Source: a virus
Direction: 5' to 3' (one strand)
Virus record (IMG/VR): IMGVR_UViG_3300009425_000015
Coordinates: 1 to 64,000 of that record
Length of the DNA: 64,000 nucleotides
Shown here: positions 44,901-52,203 of the stretch, in pieces
Position numbering within the stretch: the first letter of the stretch is position 1
Layout: each line of letters begins with the position of its first letter
Translations under genes and position numbers: made by a program
The notes under the pieces: generated by a model
The model's input: only the letters and a program-made list of their open reading frames with translations
Databases searched by the model: none
What the model was told of the DNA's origin: nothing

Positions 44901-45367
44901 GTAGATATCATCTTGAAGATATTCTTGAGGCCCTCTGGGTTCTGCGCCAGCAAGATGAGATGGCGTCGGCGGTTCAAAGTAGAACTAATTTTCTTTTTAG
45001 ATTCTTCATTTTCGACTGTAGTACCACTCTGTACAGCCTCCTTCTTTCCTCTTTTCTTTTCCTTCTTGGCTGCCTCGTATTCCTCTTTCCAATTAGCGAT
45101 GGATGGGATGAAGTACACCTCACAACCATAAATAGGCTTGAAGCTCTTCCCCTCTGACTGCATCTTCTTAGCATGCAAAACCTGATATGCCAATCCGTTG
45201 GCGTTCCCATGATCTGTCAAAGCAAGAGCATCCATTCCGTTTTGATAAGCGAAATCCATATGCTCCTGCGGATACCCCAAAGCGTCAAAGATGCTTCCCG
45301 CTACCGAGTGGGCATGTAAGCCTACAAAAGGAATGCTGGGCTTCTTTCTAGTTTCTAATTTCTGCAA
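41924..45367 (-). CDS. dnaE: DNA polymerase III alpha subunit (DnaE type)
   Basis: 1147 residues, full DnaE length. N-terminal PHP domain with GLHAHS (residues about 17-22) and LTDHGNANG. The catalytic region has YPDIDYD (near residue 470), whose two Asp bind the metal ions. The downstream fingers and helix-hairpin-helix areas follow (KGLGEKAIEQI), then an OB-like domain near the end. It starts with TTG, with GGAG seven bases before. A replicative polymerase of bacterial type, in addition to the small family A enzyme at 59992-61188. No clamp or clamp loader is in the window. Confidence 0.95.
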   Translation of the reverse strand: MQKLETRKKPSIPFVGLHAHSVAGSIFDALGYPQEHMDFAYQNGMDALALTDHGNANGLAYQVLHAKKMQSEGKSFKPIYGCEVYFIPSIANWKEEYEAAKKEKKRGKKEAVQSGTTVENEESKKKISSTLNRRRHLILLAQNPEGLKNIFKMISTSYRGDHFFRYPRVDYAMLKRYNTGVIASSACLGGVYAGNYWENRDDGADSVLDSMRATTQKMQSIFGDRWYGELQWNNVPEQHTLNQYIVQMHHEFGVPLLSTADSHYPNSDVWKDRELYKRLAWLGRSTPEWMNMELPLDVADVGYELYPKNGDEMWESYKKYSKSCDVEYDDSVVMDSITESHRIAHERIESFFPDNTVRLPDFVVPEGLSATDALAKLCMEGARLLGFGEKEEYINRLDMEIEVIDSRGFSKYFLTMKAIADRATKNQLVGAGRGSAAGALVSYALGITQVDPIKYGLQFERFLTKGGTGYPDIDYDVSSPMDLKEELINEWGDDTVVPITNWNTLQLRSLIKDISKFYEVPFSEVNNVTGKMLFEATPLAKKKHGITAGVYAPTFEEVMEFSDTLKNFLVKYPKIKTHVEALYGQVRSASRHAGGVVIGENLDEWMPMINSGGVRQTPWSEGQNVRHLEPMGFIKFDILGLASLRMIEGAVRHVLKRHKGVESPTFEDVKAFYNKFLHPEAIDLNDKQVWDNIFHGGKWAGIFQFTESGAQSFCKRATPNNIIELAAITSIYRPGPLGAGVDKKFIAAKNTPEEVEYVSDIVREVTEETFGFLIFQEQIAMLAHRLGKDLSLDEGNKLRKLLTKKGTGEVQEQKDKIYSKFLDGCLEKGLEKRQAKELWDTFEYFSGYGFNKSHAVSYCVLSFQCAWLMNYYPAEWMAAFLDKEPETRKEKAINVAKAHGFSIEPLNINTSGSVWEISEDGKTLIQPLTSIKGLGEKAIEQIIENRPFHKIEDFLFNEGIVYSKLNKKALDVLARSGALTPLMDARFKGTKHFWSAIAVDRPRKEKNLLENIVKYAPEGNFSEEEEIQYLVDLTGVFPFGLVLSDHIRSSLEKNYIPPISEYDAQLSAGVVWFVPREVIKKKTRNGKDYYLIRVIDSNNEANTIKCWGVRPDKDIVRVNRPYMAKLEWDAQWGFSTRSIGRAFRMLA

Positions 45368-45572
45368 TTACATTCTCCAATTCTTCTACGATTGTATTTA
45401 GTTCTTCTACTAATTCTTCTCTCACTGGAGTTGCAGTCTTGTATCCAGCCTCATACACATGGTACAAGAGGCTCTGCTCGTCATGAGTTAACTTATGAAA
45501 TGCATATGGCATTTTAGCAAACTCCTTGATATGGCATGGAATTTCATTGTACAAATCTCTAACTTCTTTCAT
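45348..45572 (-). CDS. Hypothetical acidic helical protein
   Basis: 74 residues, with a Glu-rich C-terminal coiled coil (ELVEELNTIVEELENVIAEI). It overlaps dnaE by 20 bases and could be coupled to it. Function unknown. Confidence 0.5.
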   Translation of the reverse strand: MKEVRDLYNEIPCHIKEFAKMPYAFHKLTHDEQSLLYHVYEAGYKTATPVREELVEELNTIVEELENVIAEIRN

Positions 45573-46450
45573 CTCTTTTCCCTTTCAAACAATACTTTAC
45601 TATATTCATGGTAACTAAACATTTTAGAATGCGGCTTTTTGATAGTCTGACTATGCGGGGAAGAAAGGAAGTTAACATATCTTTCCCACCCATCTATCGG
45701 ATAATACCAATCCAAGTCTTTCACACTTGATTCATTTATTATAGCACAATCAAATATTTCGTCAAGCAAAAAATGCTTAGAACTCCATCTTTTTTTTCTG
45801 TCCAAGGCACTTGAGCCTCCGGTGCACTTATCTTTTACATTCCACAAATATTTGTTATATTCTTGCGCATCCATAGTAAACCCTAAATATTCCCCATCCC
45901 GGATAGTCTTGCCGTTGTGAGACAAGAAAAAAGGCTTGGGGGAAGATATTCGTTTTCGCTCCCCCTTCACGCATGCCGGATCATACACCCCATATGGGAA
46001 AGAGATATAATATCTGTTTGGAGTGAGCCACTTACTTATCTTGCCGGAAACAATAAATGCAGTTAAAGCTCCATGTAGAACGCCCCAGCCATAACTATCT
46101 CTGCGCTCTCTGTCTTTCGGGTGTATCGGTGTATAGAATATTGGTATTTGTCTCCTGTGTTCGGAGGGAAACTTGACAAAATTGTGTTTAGCTAAAAAGT
46201 ACGGATCCTCGATGAAATCACCCATCCTCTTTTTTATTAGGCGCTGCATGTTGTCGTTGCATACAACCCAAATAGTTTCGCATCCGGCATATGCACATTC
46301 AACGACTGAGCGTTCTACTGCTAGATAATCCAAAGCTATTGGCTGAAGGGAGTCGTGCCAAGGAAATCCAAAGTCTAGCGGTGGGCCTGCCGTGGGGATG
46401 ACACCTGCCAAGTGATAATTCCGAGCGCTAATTCCTGCATGCTCATCCAT
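45569..46450 (-). CDS. Nucleotidyltransferase-like phage protein
   Basis: 293 residues. The start (HLAGVIPTAGPPLDFGFPWH, then LQPIALDYLAVERSVVECAY and CETIWVVCND) has the layout of the GT-A nucleotidyltransferase fold that binds a nucleotide at its N-terminus. The later part (IHPKDRERRDSYGWGVLHGA) matches a conserved protein of T4-like marine phages. Substrate unknown. It overlaps 45348-45572 by four bases and lies beside another protein of that set. Confidence 0.6.
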   Translation of the reverse strand: MDEHAGISARNYHLAGVIPTAGPPLDFGFPWHDSLQPIALDYLAVERSVVECAYAGCETIWVVCNDNMQRLIKKRMGDFIEDPYFLAKHNFVKFPSEHRRQIPIFYTPIHPKDRERRDSYGWGVLHGALTAFIVSGKISKWLTPNRYYISFPYGVYDPACVKGERKRISSPKPFFLSHNGKTIRDGEYLGFTMDAQEYNKYLWNVKDKCTGGSSALDRKKRWSSKHFLLDEIFDCAIINESSVKDLDWYYPIDGWERYVNFLSSPHSQTIKKPHSKMFSYHEYSKVLFEREKR

Positions 46451-46471
46451 CACTGACTAGTCCCCCACATG

Positions 46472-47257
46472 CTAGTGGCGCACTTCAGAGGACTTCATAT
46501 ACCTAACACAGTCAGTATCCTCATAGCGCGTACGAGTTAATAACTCTACGACTCTTCTTTTGGGCTCGAGCTTTATATTTGATATCCTCTGTCTGTCCTT
46601 GGCATCAAACCCCTTCTTTGCGCCTGTGATGCCGGCGGCTACCATCATCTTCTGTACCTTAAACTTCACCATAGTGTCTGAATATTCAAATTGATTAATT
46701 TCCTCTTCTCCCATATAGGAGACTGATACACAGTCTTTCTTATTGTGGTTCCCATCAACTCTTGAAGATGGATAAAAATAAACCGTCTTAACAAAGTCGT
46801 CATCTCCGTCGAGTTCGTCAACATGGTGGTTGCTTCCAACTCTAACGTCTATCCAGTCAATTACTCTAAACTTGGCTTCTCTATCATCCAAAACAACATT
46901 ATTTTCCGAAGTCACAAAGTCATCTTCGAATATAAAACATTTCTTAAATTCGACACCAACCAAGAACGAATCACGTACAGAGACAAGCATTCTATTTCCC
47001 GTAATGTTTACTTTCGCATCCCCAGAGCCGAAAGGCACTAGACCCTTCATACCATGACTAAAGAGCATCGCAGACCACAGCTCCTCAGCACGGGAAAGAC
47101 TCTCAGTGTTGTCGACAACCTCCGTTACCATGTCAAAAGCGAATGGGGCTCTGTCTGAATTCAATATAATCGGATACTCGTTATGGTAGGCGTACTGTAC
47201 AGCGCTAAGACTATAGCCAATCACCACGTTCTCAAATCCATAAACGTGTTTATTCAT
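46472..47257 (-). CDS. Conserved T4-like phage protein of unknown function
   Basis: 261 residues. Blocks such as VVIGYSLSAVQYAYHNEYPI, VIDWIDVRVG and VKTVYFYPSSRVDGNHNKKD recur in marine T4-like phages, usually beside the nucleotidyltransferase-like gene (here 45569-46450). The first block resembles a nucleotide-binding start. Function unknown. The start overlaps the stop of the MopE/VWA gene. Confidence 0.55.
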   Translation of the reverse strand: MNKHVYGFENVVIGYSLSAVQYAYHNEYPIILNSDRAPFAFDMVTEVVDNTESLSRAEELWSAMLFSHGMKGLVPFGSGDAKVNITGNRMLVSVRDSFLVGVEFKKCFIFEDDFVTSENNVVLDDREAKFRVIDWIDVRVGSNHHVDELDGDDDFVKTVYFYPSSRVDGNHNKKDCVSVSYMGEEEINQFEYSDTMVKFKVQKMMVAAGITGAKKGFDAKDRQRISNIKLEPKRRVVELLTRTRYEDTDCVRYMKSSEVRH

Positions 47258-49322
47258 AGGAGGCTCTCATATACCCATGACTAAGCCCTCTAATATATCG
47301 GGGAGTGGTAGTGTTATCAGGCATATGCATAGGCTCATAGCATGCCAATATTGTAAAATCTTGAGACTTCCCTAGGTTAGCTGCCTCCTCTTCCTGTCGC
47401 GAATTGATACAGGCAGCCTCCTCTATCACCTCTTCGATGGCATCTGCAATCCGTTGTTCGCTATTCACGCCGACGCCACCGAGTTCATCTGTGTGTACTG
47501 CGCCGACATCTATCAACTGTTGGTAGCTATGCCTATTGCCCCTGTTACCAATAATAAAAACCATCCCGCCAGAGTGAGCCATGGCTCTTGCCGCATCGTG
47601 TGCAGTCCACTCATCACCTTGGGCAGGCTCGTCACCTAAGACGAAGATGATACGATGAGTGTGTTGACTTAAATCCACCTCCCAGGAATCTTGGACTCCC
47701 TGAATTTGGGCGAAGGGGCGGTTCGTACTCCAGAGAATATTATCTGGGACACCATCTTGATCCCAGTCAATCAAATCGTCTGTCAAGAATCTACCAATTG
47801 CGTCCAAAGTATTCTCTGAAGAGCCTCCCTGGTTGACAGTCCCAGCTAGTAAGTTTAATCGCAAAGTGTTCACGGCGTTCGACATGTCTTCGATGGGTAC
47901 CACTGGAGGATCTTCCACACCTGGTACGCAGTTGTCACCAGGGTTAAACAAATGGGGATCTGCCTCGTCGTCGTTACCAACCACAGCCAACATATAACAT
48001 ATGCCGTCGACGCCATTGTTGAAAAGTCTATTTACAGAATCTCTTGTAGCGTTAAACGCAGCACTGAGTTCATCTTCATTCATAGAGCCCGATACGTCGA
48101 CAATCATCATGACTGCCACGCTCCCTTGTTCAAAGTCCTCGTCGATGATTCCGTCGCAGTCGTCGTCGAATTCGTTGCAGCGCTCAATTCTTGGCTGTAT
48201 CTCCTGGACACACGTGTAATACCCAGTTTGCCTTGCTCCATCTTCCGCGTTACCTAGTTCGCAAAAAGATATTCCCAGGCGACAATTACCGCCGGCATAC
48301 TGGGGCCCGTCAGCTCGAGCGTCATAAAGAAACACTTCCCCGGTTAGAGCATCAGTAGAGCAGAGCTTTGTCAGTGGGCCTCCTAGGGGTCCTTCGTCGA
48401 TGAAGCCATCACAATCATCGTCGGCGCCGTTACAAACTTCCGGCTGAGGTACGTAATCTGGGTGATCACAAACGCAATCGCCATCGTCGAAATCCTCATC
48501 GATAATGCCATCGCAGTCATTATCAACAAAGTCACATAGCTCTCGAGGTGTAGCGCCGCATGCTCCACAGTCGTTGAGAAGCAGCTCATCGATTTGATCA
48601 TCGCAGTCATTGTCTTCACCGTCGCAGATTTCCACCGGGACGTCACCACATAGACTGCATGCATTAAGAACCCCCTCATCGACTGAATTATCACAATCGT
48701 TGTCTAAATTATCACACTGTTCCATAGTTGGCACTACTTGATTTTCACATTCCCCGTACCCGTAATACACTTCAATTCCAGCGTCTGTGGCTCTCGAAAG
48801 CTCTTGACATAGTGATATCCCAGGAGCGCAAACTCCGTTCTTAGAGCTTCCTAGCGTGCCAGTATAGCAACTTCTAAATAAAACCCCCGAAGGAGGTTCT
48901 CCTGCATCTGGAAGTTCAAACCTTGGAGACTCATTCAATTCGCCGTCGCAGTCGTTGTCAAGTCCATCGCAGATTTCGATACGAGAAAACATAACTGGAA
49001 CACAATCAGACCATCCGAGGGTGTTACACATCTCTATTCCATTGGCACAATTGCCTAATAAGCCAGGTACGTTGCATGGTTGGCGAGCACCAAGGGGCAG
49101 ACAGGGCGGGGGCGGAGGGGCTGCGTCGATGATGGCGTCCTGGATTGGCATCGCATCAAGGATGTGCACAGACTCATCCGGATCTACAAACGAATCTTTA
49201 ACATCTGGAATTTGCGTGTCTGGTACGCTAATTCCCGGCAAGATATCCGGCTCTACAGCAATCGTGTTATCTTTACACGATACAAAGCACAACGTCACCA
49301 GCAAATATATAATACTTTTCAT
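47250..49322 (-). CDS. VWA lipoprotein with six MopE-type metal-binding repeats
   Basis: 690 residues starting MKSIIYLLVTLCFVSC, a lipoprotein signal with lipobox FVSC. Between about residues 115 and 400 are six repeats of the form E-x-C-(D/N)-x-x-D-(N/D)-D-C-D (for example EICDGLDNDCDGELNE), the putative metal-binding motif of MopE-like proteins. The C-terminal third is a VWA domain with DVSGSMNEDE and a long loop, ending in a Cys-containing tail. Such proteins are common in Myxococcota and related bacteria. The protein is probably displayed on the cell surface or is host-derived cargo; its role in infection is unknown. Confidence 0.85.
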   Translation of the reverse strand: MKSIIYLLVTLCFVSCKDNTIAVEPDILPGISVPDTQIPDVKDSFVDPDESVHILDAMPIQDAIIDAAPPPPPCLPLGARQPCNVPGLLGNCANGIEMCNTLGWSDCVPVMFSRIEICDGLDNDCDGELNESPRFELPDAGEPPSGVLFRSCYTGTLGSSKNGVCAPGISLCQELSRATDAGIEVYYGYGECENQVVPTMEQCDNLDNDCDNSVDEGVLNACSLCGDVPVEICDGEDNDCDDQIDELLLNDCGACGATPRELCDFVDNDCDGIIDEDFDDGDCVCDHPDYVPQPEVCNGADDDCDGFIDEGPLGGPLTKLCSTDALTGEVFLYDARADGPQYAGGNCRLGISFCELGNAEDGARQTGYYTCVQEIQPRIERCNEFDDDCDGIIDEDFEQGSVAVMMIVDVSGSMNEDELSAAFNATRDSVNRLFNNGVDGICYMLAVVGNDDEADPHLFNPGDNCVPGVEDPPVVPIEDMSNAVNTLRLNLLAGTVNQGGSSENTLDAIGRFLTDDLIDWDQDGVPDNILWSTNRPFAQIQGVQDSWEVDLSQHTHRIIFVLGDEPAQGDEWTAHDAARAMAHSGGMVFIIGNRGNRHSYQQLIDVGAVHTDELGGVGVNSEQRIADAIEEVIEEAACINSRQEEEAANLGKSQDFTILACYEPMHMPDNTTTPRYIRGLSHGYMRASYE

Positions 49323-49341
49323 CTTCAACCTCTCCTAACTT

Positions 49342-50052
49342 CTATTTAAACTTCTCTTTATATGCTTTCACCGACTCTGGGAATAACTTTTCCGCTATTT
49401 CCATGCATGCGTACGCAACCTTTTGTATTTCCCATTGCGCGCCTTCGTGGACACGGAGAGTTATAAATTTCAATAAATTATGTAAGTTCACCGTGCCATA
49501 GTACTGAGTATACAGGCTTTGCGGCAATACTCCCCTAGCTTGCTCTCTGCATATGCCGCTATCAATCAAAGAGTTGTATAATTCAAGGCTTTTCCTGTTA
49601 TGAGCCGATACGGCAGTCGAGGCAAGATACGAAGGGGTTGGGCACAACTTTAGATCAGAGTTATGCTTGGCTATATCAGGATTTATAAGCTCCTCAGTGC
49701 TAGCCTGCCTATTCGACTTATGTTGGCTTCTAAACTCGCATGGCTCGTAAAACGACATGTCGATGCTTGTATATCTGCGACTAATTTCATTGTAAGCCCA
49801 AGTACGGTGTCGGTGATGCTGGCTCCGAATAAATAAGGGTACGGTAAACCGCATCGTGACAGTGCAATGCTCGAAGGGGCTGGTATGATTGTGTTCCATA
49901 AGATACTTGATAAGCTTTACATCTTTCGGCTTTAACTCATCTCGTGACGCCCCGAACGAAACGCGGGCTGCGTTGACAACTGATAAATCATCTCCCATGT
50001 GGGAGATATATTCCACAGCACCAATATCGTCGCCGTACAGTTCAACCCTCAT
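49342..50052 (-). CDS. thyX: Flavin-dependent thymidylate synthase ThyX
   Basis: 236 residues. The ThyX motif RHRTWAYNEISRRY (pattern RHRxxxxNExSxRY) is intact, preceded by SPFEHCTVTMRFTVP. It makes dTMP from dUMP using FAD, NADPH and methylene-tetrahydrofolate, downstream of dUTPase. The start at 50052 has GAGG upstream; the track of an earlier TTG has no ribosome site. Confidence 0.95.
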   Translation of the reverse strand: MRVELYGDDIGAVEYISHMGDDLSVVNAARVSFGASRDELKPKDVKLIKYLMEHNHTSPFEHCTVTMRFTVPLFIRSQHHRHRTWAYNEISRRYTSIDMSFYEPCEFRSQHKSNRQASTEELINPDIAKHNSDLKLCPTPSYLASTAVSAHNRKSLELYNSLIDSGICREQARGVLPQSLYTQYYGTVNLHNLLKFITLRVHEGAQWEIQKVAYACMEIAEKLFPESVKAYKEKFK

Positions 50053-50371
50053 TAATGCCTCGAAGTATCCCAACTACATAATTTTCTAATATGAGGTAAT
50101 TTGTTTTGTTATCAACATTTATCTCTTCAATCATGTTTCTGTCCACAATTACTAGCTTTTCGGCAAAAGTGCCGCGACGTAATTTTCTAAAGTGCTCTGA
50201 ACAATCGGGTGCGACATCAACCACCGTCGCGACAATGTGTCGCGACTTAGGGGGCTCATAACCCTCAGGCAGTAGTACAGCACTAGACGACTCTTCCAAC
50301 TTAGGTTCATAATGAGGCACAATCAGAAAATGACGATTGACTGGCTTAAGTGATTTAGGTATTTTAGCCAT
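50042..50371 (-). CDS. GroES/gp31-like co-chaperonin
   Basis: 109 residues. SLKPVNRHFLIVPHYE at the start, VLLPEGYEP (mobile-loop region), VVDVAPDCSEHF, and the C-terminal NYLILENYVVGIL follow the GroES/T4 gp31 pattern. It caps GroEL rings and allows folding of large capsid proteins. The phage GroEL lies 15 kb away. The start overlaps the upstream gene by eight bases. Confidence 0.75.
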   Translation of the reverse strand: MAKIPKSLKPVNRHFLIVPHYEPKLEESSSAVLLPEGYEPPKSRHIVATVVDVAPDCSEHFRKLRRGTFAEKLVIVDRNMIEEINVDNKTNYLILENYVVGILRGINEG

Positions 50372-50657
50372 TTTTGCCAACCGTCTTCTTCACGTGCTCT
50401 ACGAAATCTAATAATTGCTCGATGTCCGTGTCGCTCTTCATCAAGCGGTATGCTTTGACAGCCATAGAAATCTCCTCCTTCGTAAGCCATCCGTTCTCTA
50501 CGTAGTTTGCCTTGAGATCTCTCTTTGACTCTTTGTATGGTTCCATAGCGTCCTCGAGGGACACCATCATTTTAATATATTCTGTGATATACCCTTCTTT
50601 CTGTTCCACACTCATGGTGGTAGTCTCGTCCCTAACAACTGATAAATTCGCAGCCAT
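50364..50657 (-). CDS. Conserved helical phage protein
   Basis: 97 residues, helical, with LEDAMEPYKESKRDLKANYV and WLTKEEISMAVKAYRLMKSD. This pattern (PYKExKRDLKxxYxExxxLTKEEI) is shared by a family of small phage proteins. A strong AAAGGAG precedes the start. Role unknown. Confidence 0.58.
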   Translation of the reverse strand: MAANLSVVRDETTTMSVEQKEGYITEYIKMMVSLEDAMEPYKESKRDLKANYVENGWLTKEEISMAVKAYRLMKSDTDIEQLLDFVEHVKKTVGKNG

Positions 50658-50689
50658 TTTCTCTCTCCTTTTGTGTTATTTCTTTATAT

Positions 50690-50718
50690 ATATTAGCACT
50701 AATTTATGAAAATATCAA
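50690..50718 (-). promoter_or_regulatory. Sigma70-like promoter TTGATA-17-TAATAT
   Basis: -35 at 50713-50718, -10 at 50690-50695 on the minus strand; moderate match. It overlaps the stop of 50715-51341 and faces 50364-50657. Confidence 0.5.
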
Positions 50719-51341
50719 GTATTTTTTAATACTTTTTTGGCAATTGCTTTAACTGCCATCCTTTCGTTCTTCGAAAGCTTCTTATATGTCTCGAGCCCTT
50801 CGCCAAAAGTGAAGGGGCGGTTTTTAATTTTTGTCATGAACTCTTTCTCTCTACCGAAATCGCGTCGGCCGACTGCTACCTTCTTACCATACCCTGGAAA
50901 CTCAGAATTGTTGGTACCATACAAATAAGCTCCTTCTCCGCCTTGTGGGATCACCAACACTGAGTCTTGGCAATATTTTTCACCCAAAGTTGTTATGGAA
51001 TGCACAAAGCTAGGATCATCGTTGAGGTTAACCACGAAATAGCTATCTTCGCTTACTTCGAATGCTTCGGGCGTATCATAGTCCTCGATGTAGGAGCCAT
51101 TCGCTTTCGTAACTCCGTATCCCAGAGATAAGAGTGTTGCCTTCAAGTCACGATTCCTTGTGAGGTTAGTGTCTTCCTCCGAAGGGTAATCTGTGCCATC
51201 TGCGCACTTGCTAGCATCTGAAATATCTCCCCTGAAAGCTGTTATTGTTGCAGTTTCATGCTTTTCCATATGTGAGTGTACACGTGTTAAAGAAGACTCA
51301 GACAAAAACTTCCTCCAGACTCCCAATACTGTTGACATCAT
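50715..51341 (-). CDS. Conserved T4-like phage protein of unknown function
   Basis: 208 residues. Blocks SHMEKHETATITAFRGDISD, GYGVTKANGSYIEDY, PGYGKKVAVGRRDFG and FMTKIKNRPF recur in marine T4-like phages. Function unknown. GGAG lies eight bases before the ATG, which overlaps the upstream stop (ATGA). Confidence 0.58.
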   Translation of the reverse strand: MMSTVLGVWRKFLSESSLTRVHSHMEKHETATITAFRGDISDASKCADGTDYPSEEDTNLTRNRDLKATLLSLGYGVTKANGSYIEDYDTPEAFEVSEDSYFVVNLNDDPSFVHSITTLGEKYCQDSVLVIPQGGEGAYLYGTNNSEFPGYGKKVAVGRRDFGREKEFMTKIKNRPFTFGEGLETYKKLSKNERMAVKAIAKKVLKNT

Positions 51342-51631
51342 GACTGCAGCTCCGCAAAACGCTTAATTTCTAAAAGTGTCGACACTTCTTTTTCTAAATT
51401 AATTTGCACCAACTTGTCGACACGATACTCATATAAGCCGCAATCTGTACCATCGTTTCGTAACTTATTTGTATTTTTTATGACACTTTCGTAGGCTGTG
51501 TCGTTGAACCATCTTACTTTTGCATATGTCCACGGCACGGATAATCCCTCATCTTTTTCTCGAAGGGACAGTACGATACCATACCTCCGAATACTATGCC
51601 ATTCATTGAATATAACTTGTCCTACCTTCAT
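51338..51631 (-). CDS. MKVG-type small protein
   Basis: 97 residues opening MKVGQVIFNEWHSIRRYGIV, then WTYAKVRWFND. A distant, longer member of the array family, with Asp-Leu of the motif changed. It overlaps both neighbours by four bases. Confidence 0.52.
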   Translation of the reverse strand: MKVGQVIFNEWHSIRRYGIVLSLREKDEGLSVPWTYAKVRWFNDTAYESVIKNTNKLRNDGTDCGLYEYRVDKLVQINLEKEVSTLLEIKRFAELQS

Positions 51632-52191
51632 ACTTCCCCTCTTTCGCCTTCTGGCAATTCTTTATAAACCTCAATATGCTCAAACCACGCAACCACCGGA
51701 ATTGAACCGTGGCTTATTGCGTAGTGTATTCCTTTGTATATTTTTGACGAACTATCTCTTATCGGTACAAAATGCTCTTCGTATCCGGGTGTTGCCTTGT
51801 CTTTTCCAGCTAAAGCTTTTAAGACTTTGTGTATGTCAGGGACAACTTGGCCAGTTGCCTTTTTCGACTTTTTAAGCAAGTCTTCAACATCAACCCTTAT
51901 GTCGTAAATATCACTAGCTGGTACTTCTGCAGTGAATAGCGTGCCGCTGGCGATATTTCTCTCTGTTTTTTCCTTATCTAGATAAAAGAAAACTCTTGGA
52001 AAGGTAGAAGCATTATACTCATTCTTACTATAACTGTTTCTGTTGGTGACGAACCTGTTCGGGTCTAACACCAAACTATCAGCAGATCGTACCCTGGAGT
52101 AGTGAAACAACTTTACCATATCGGAATGGACATAGTCCTTAAATTGTTCTTTTAAAATATACTTGTTCCAGTTTTCAAAGACTTCATCCAT
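51628..52191 (-). CDS. Phage protein with LFHYSRV motif
   Basis: 187 residues. VKLFHYSRVRSADSLVLDP at about residue 27 and ASTFPRVFFYLD are typical of a phage protein family. The Tyr/His/Arg pattern near the start recalls ADP-ribosyltransferase-like folds, but the catalytic set is not clear. The start at 52191 has AAGGGG eight bases upstream, located at the end of the RNR gene. Confidence 0.5.
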   Translation of the reverse strand: MDEVFENWNKYILKEQFKDYVHSDMVKLFHYSRVRSADSLVLDPNRFVTNRNSYSKNEYNASTFPRVFFYLDKEKTERNIASGTLFTAEVPASDIYDIRVDVEDLLKKSKKATGQVVPDIHKVLKALAGKDKATPGYEEHFVPIRDSSSKIYKGIHYAISHGSIPVVAWFEHIEVYKELPEGERGEV

Positions 52192-52203
52192 AACCATTAC
52201 CCC

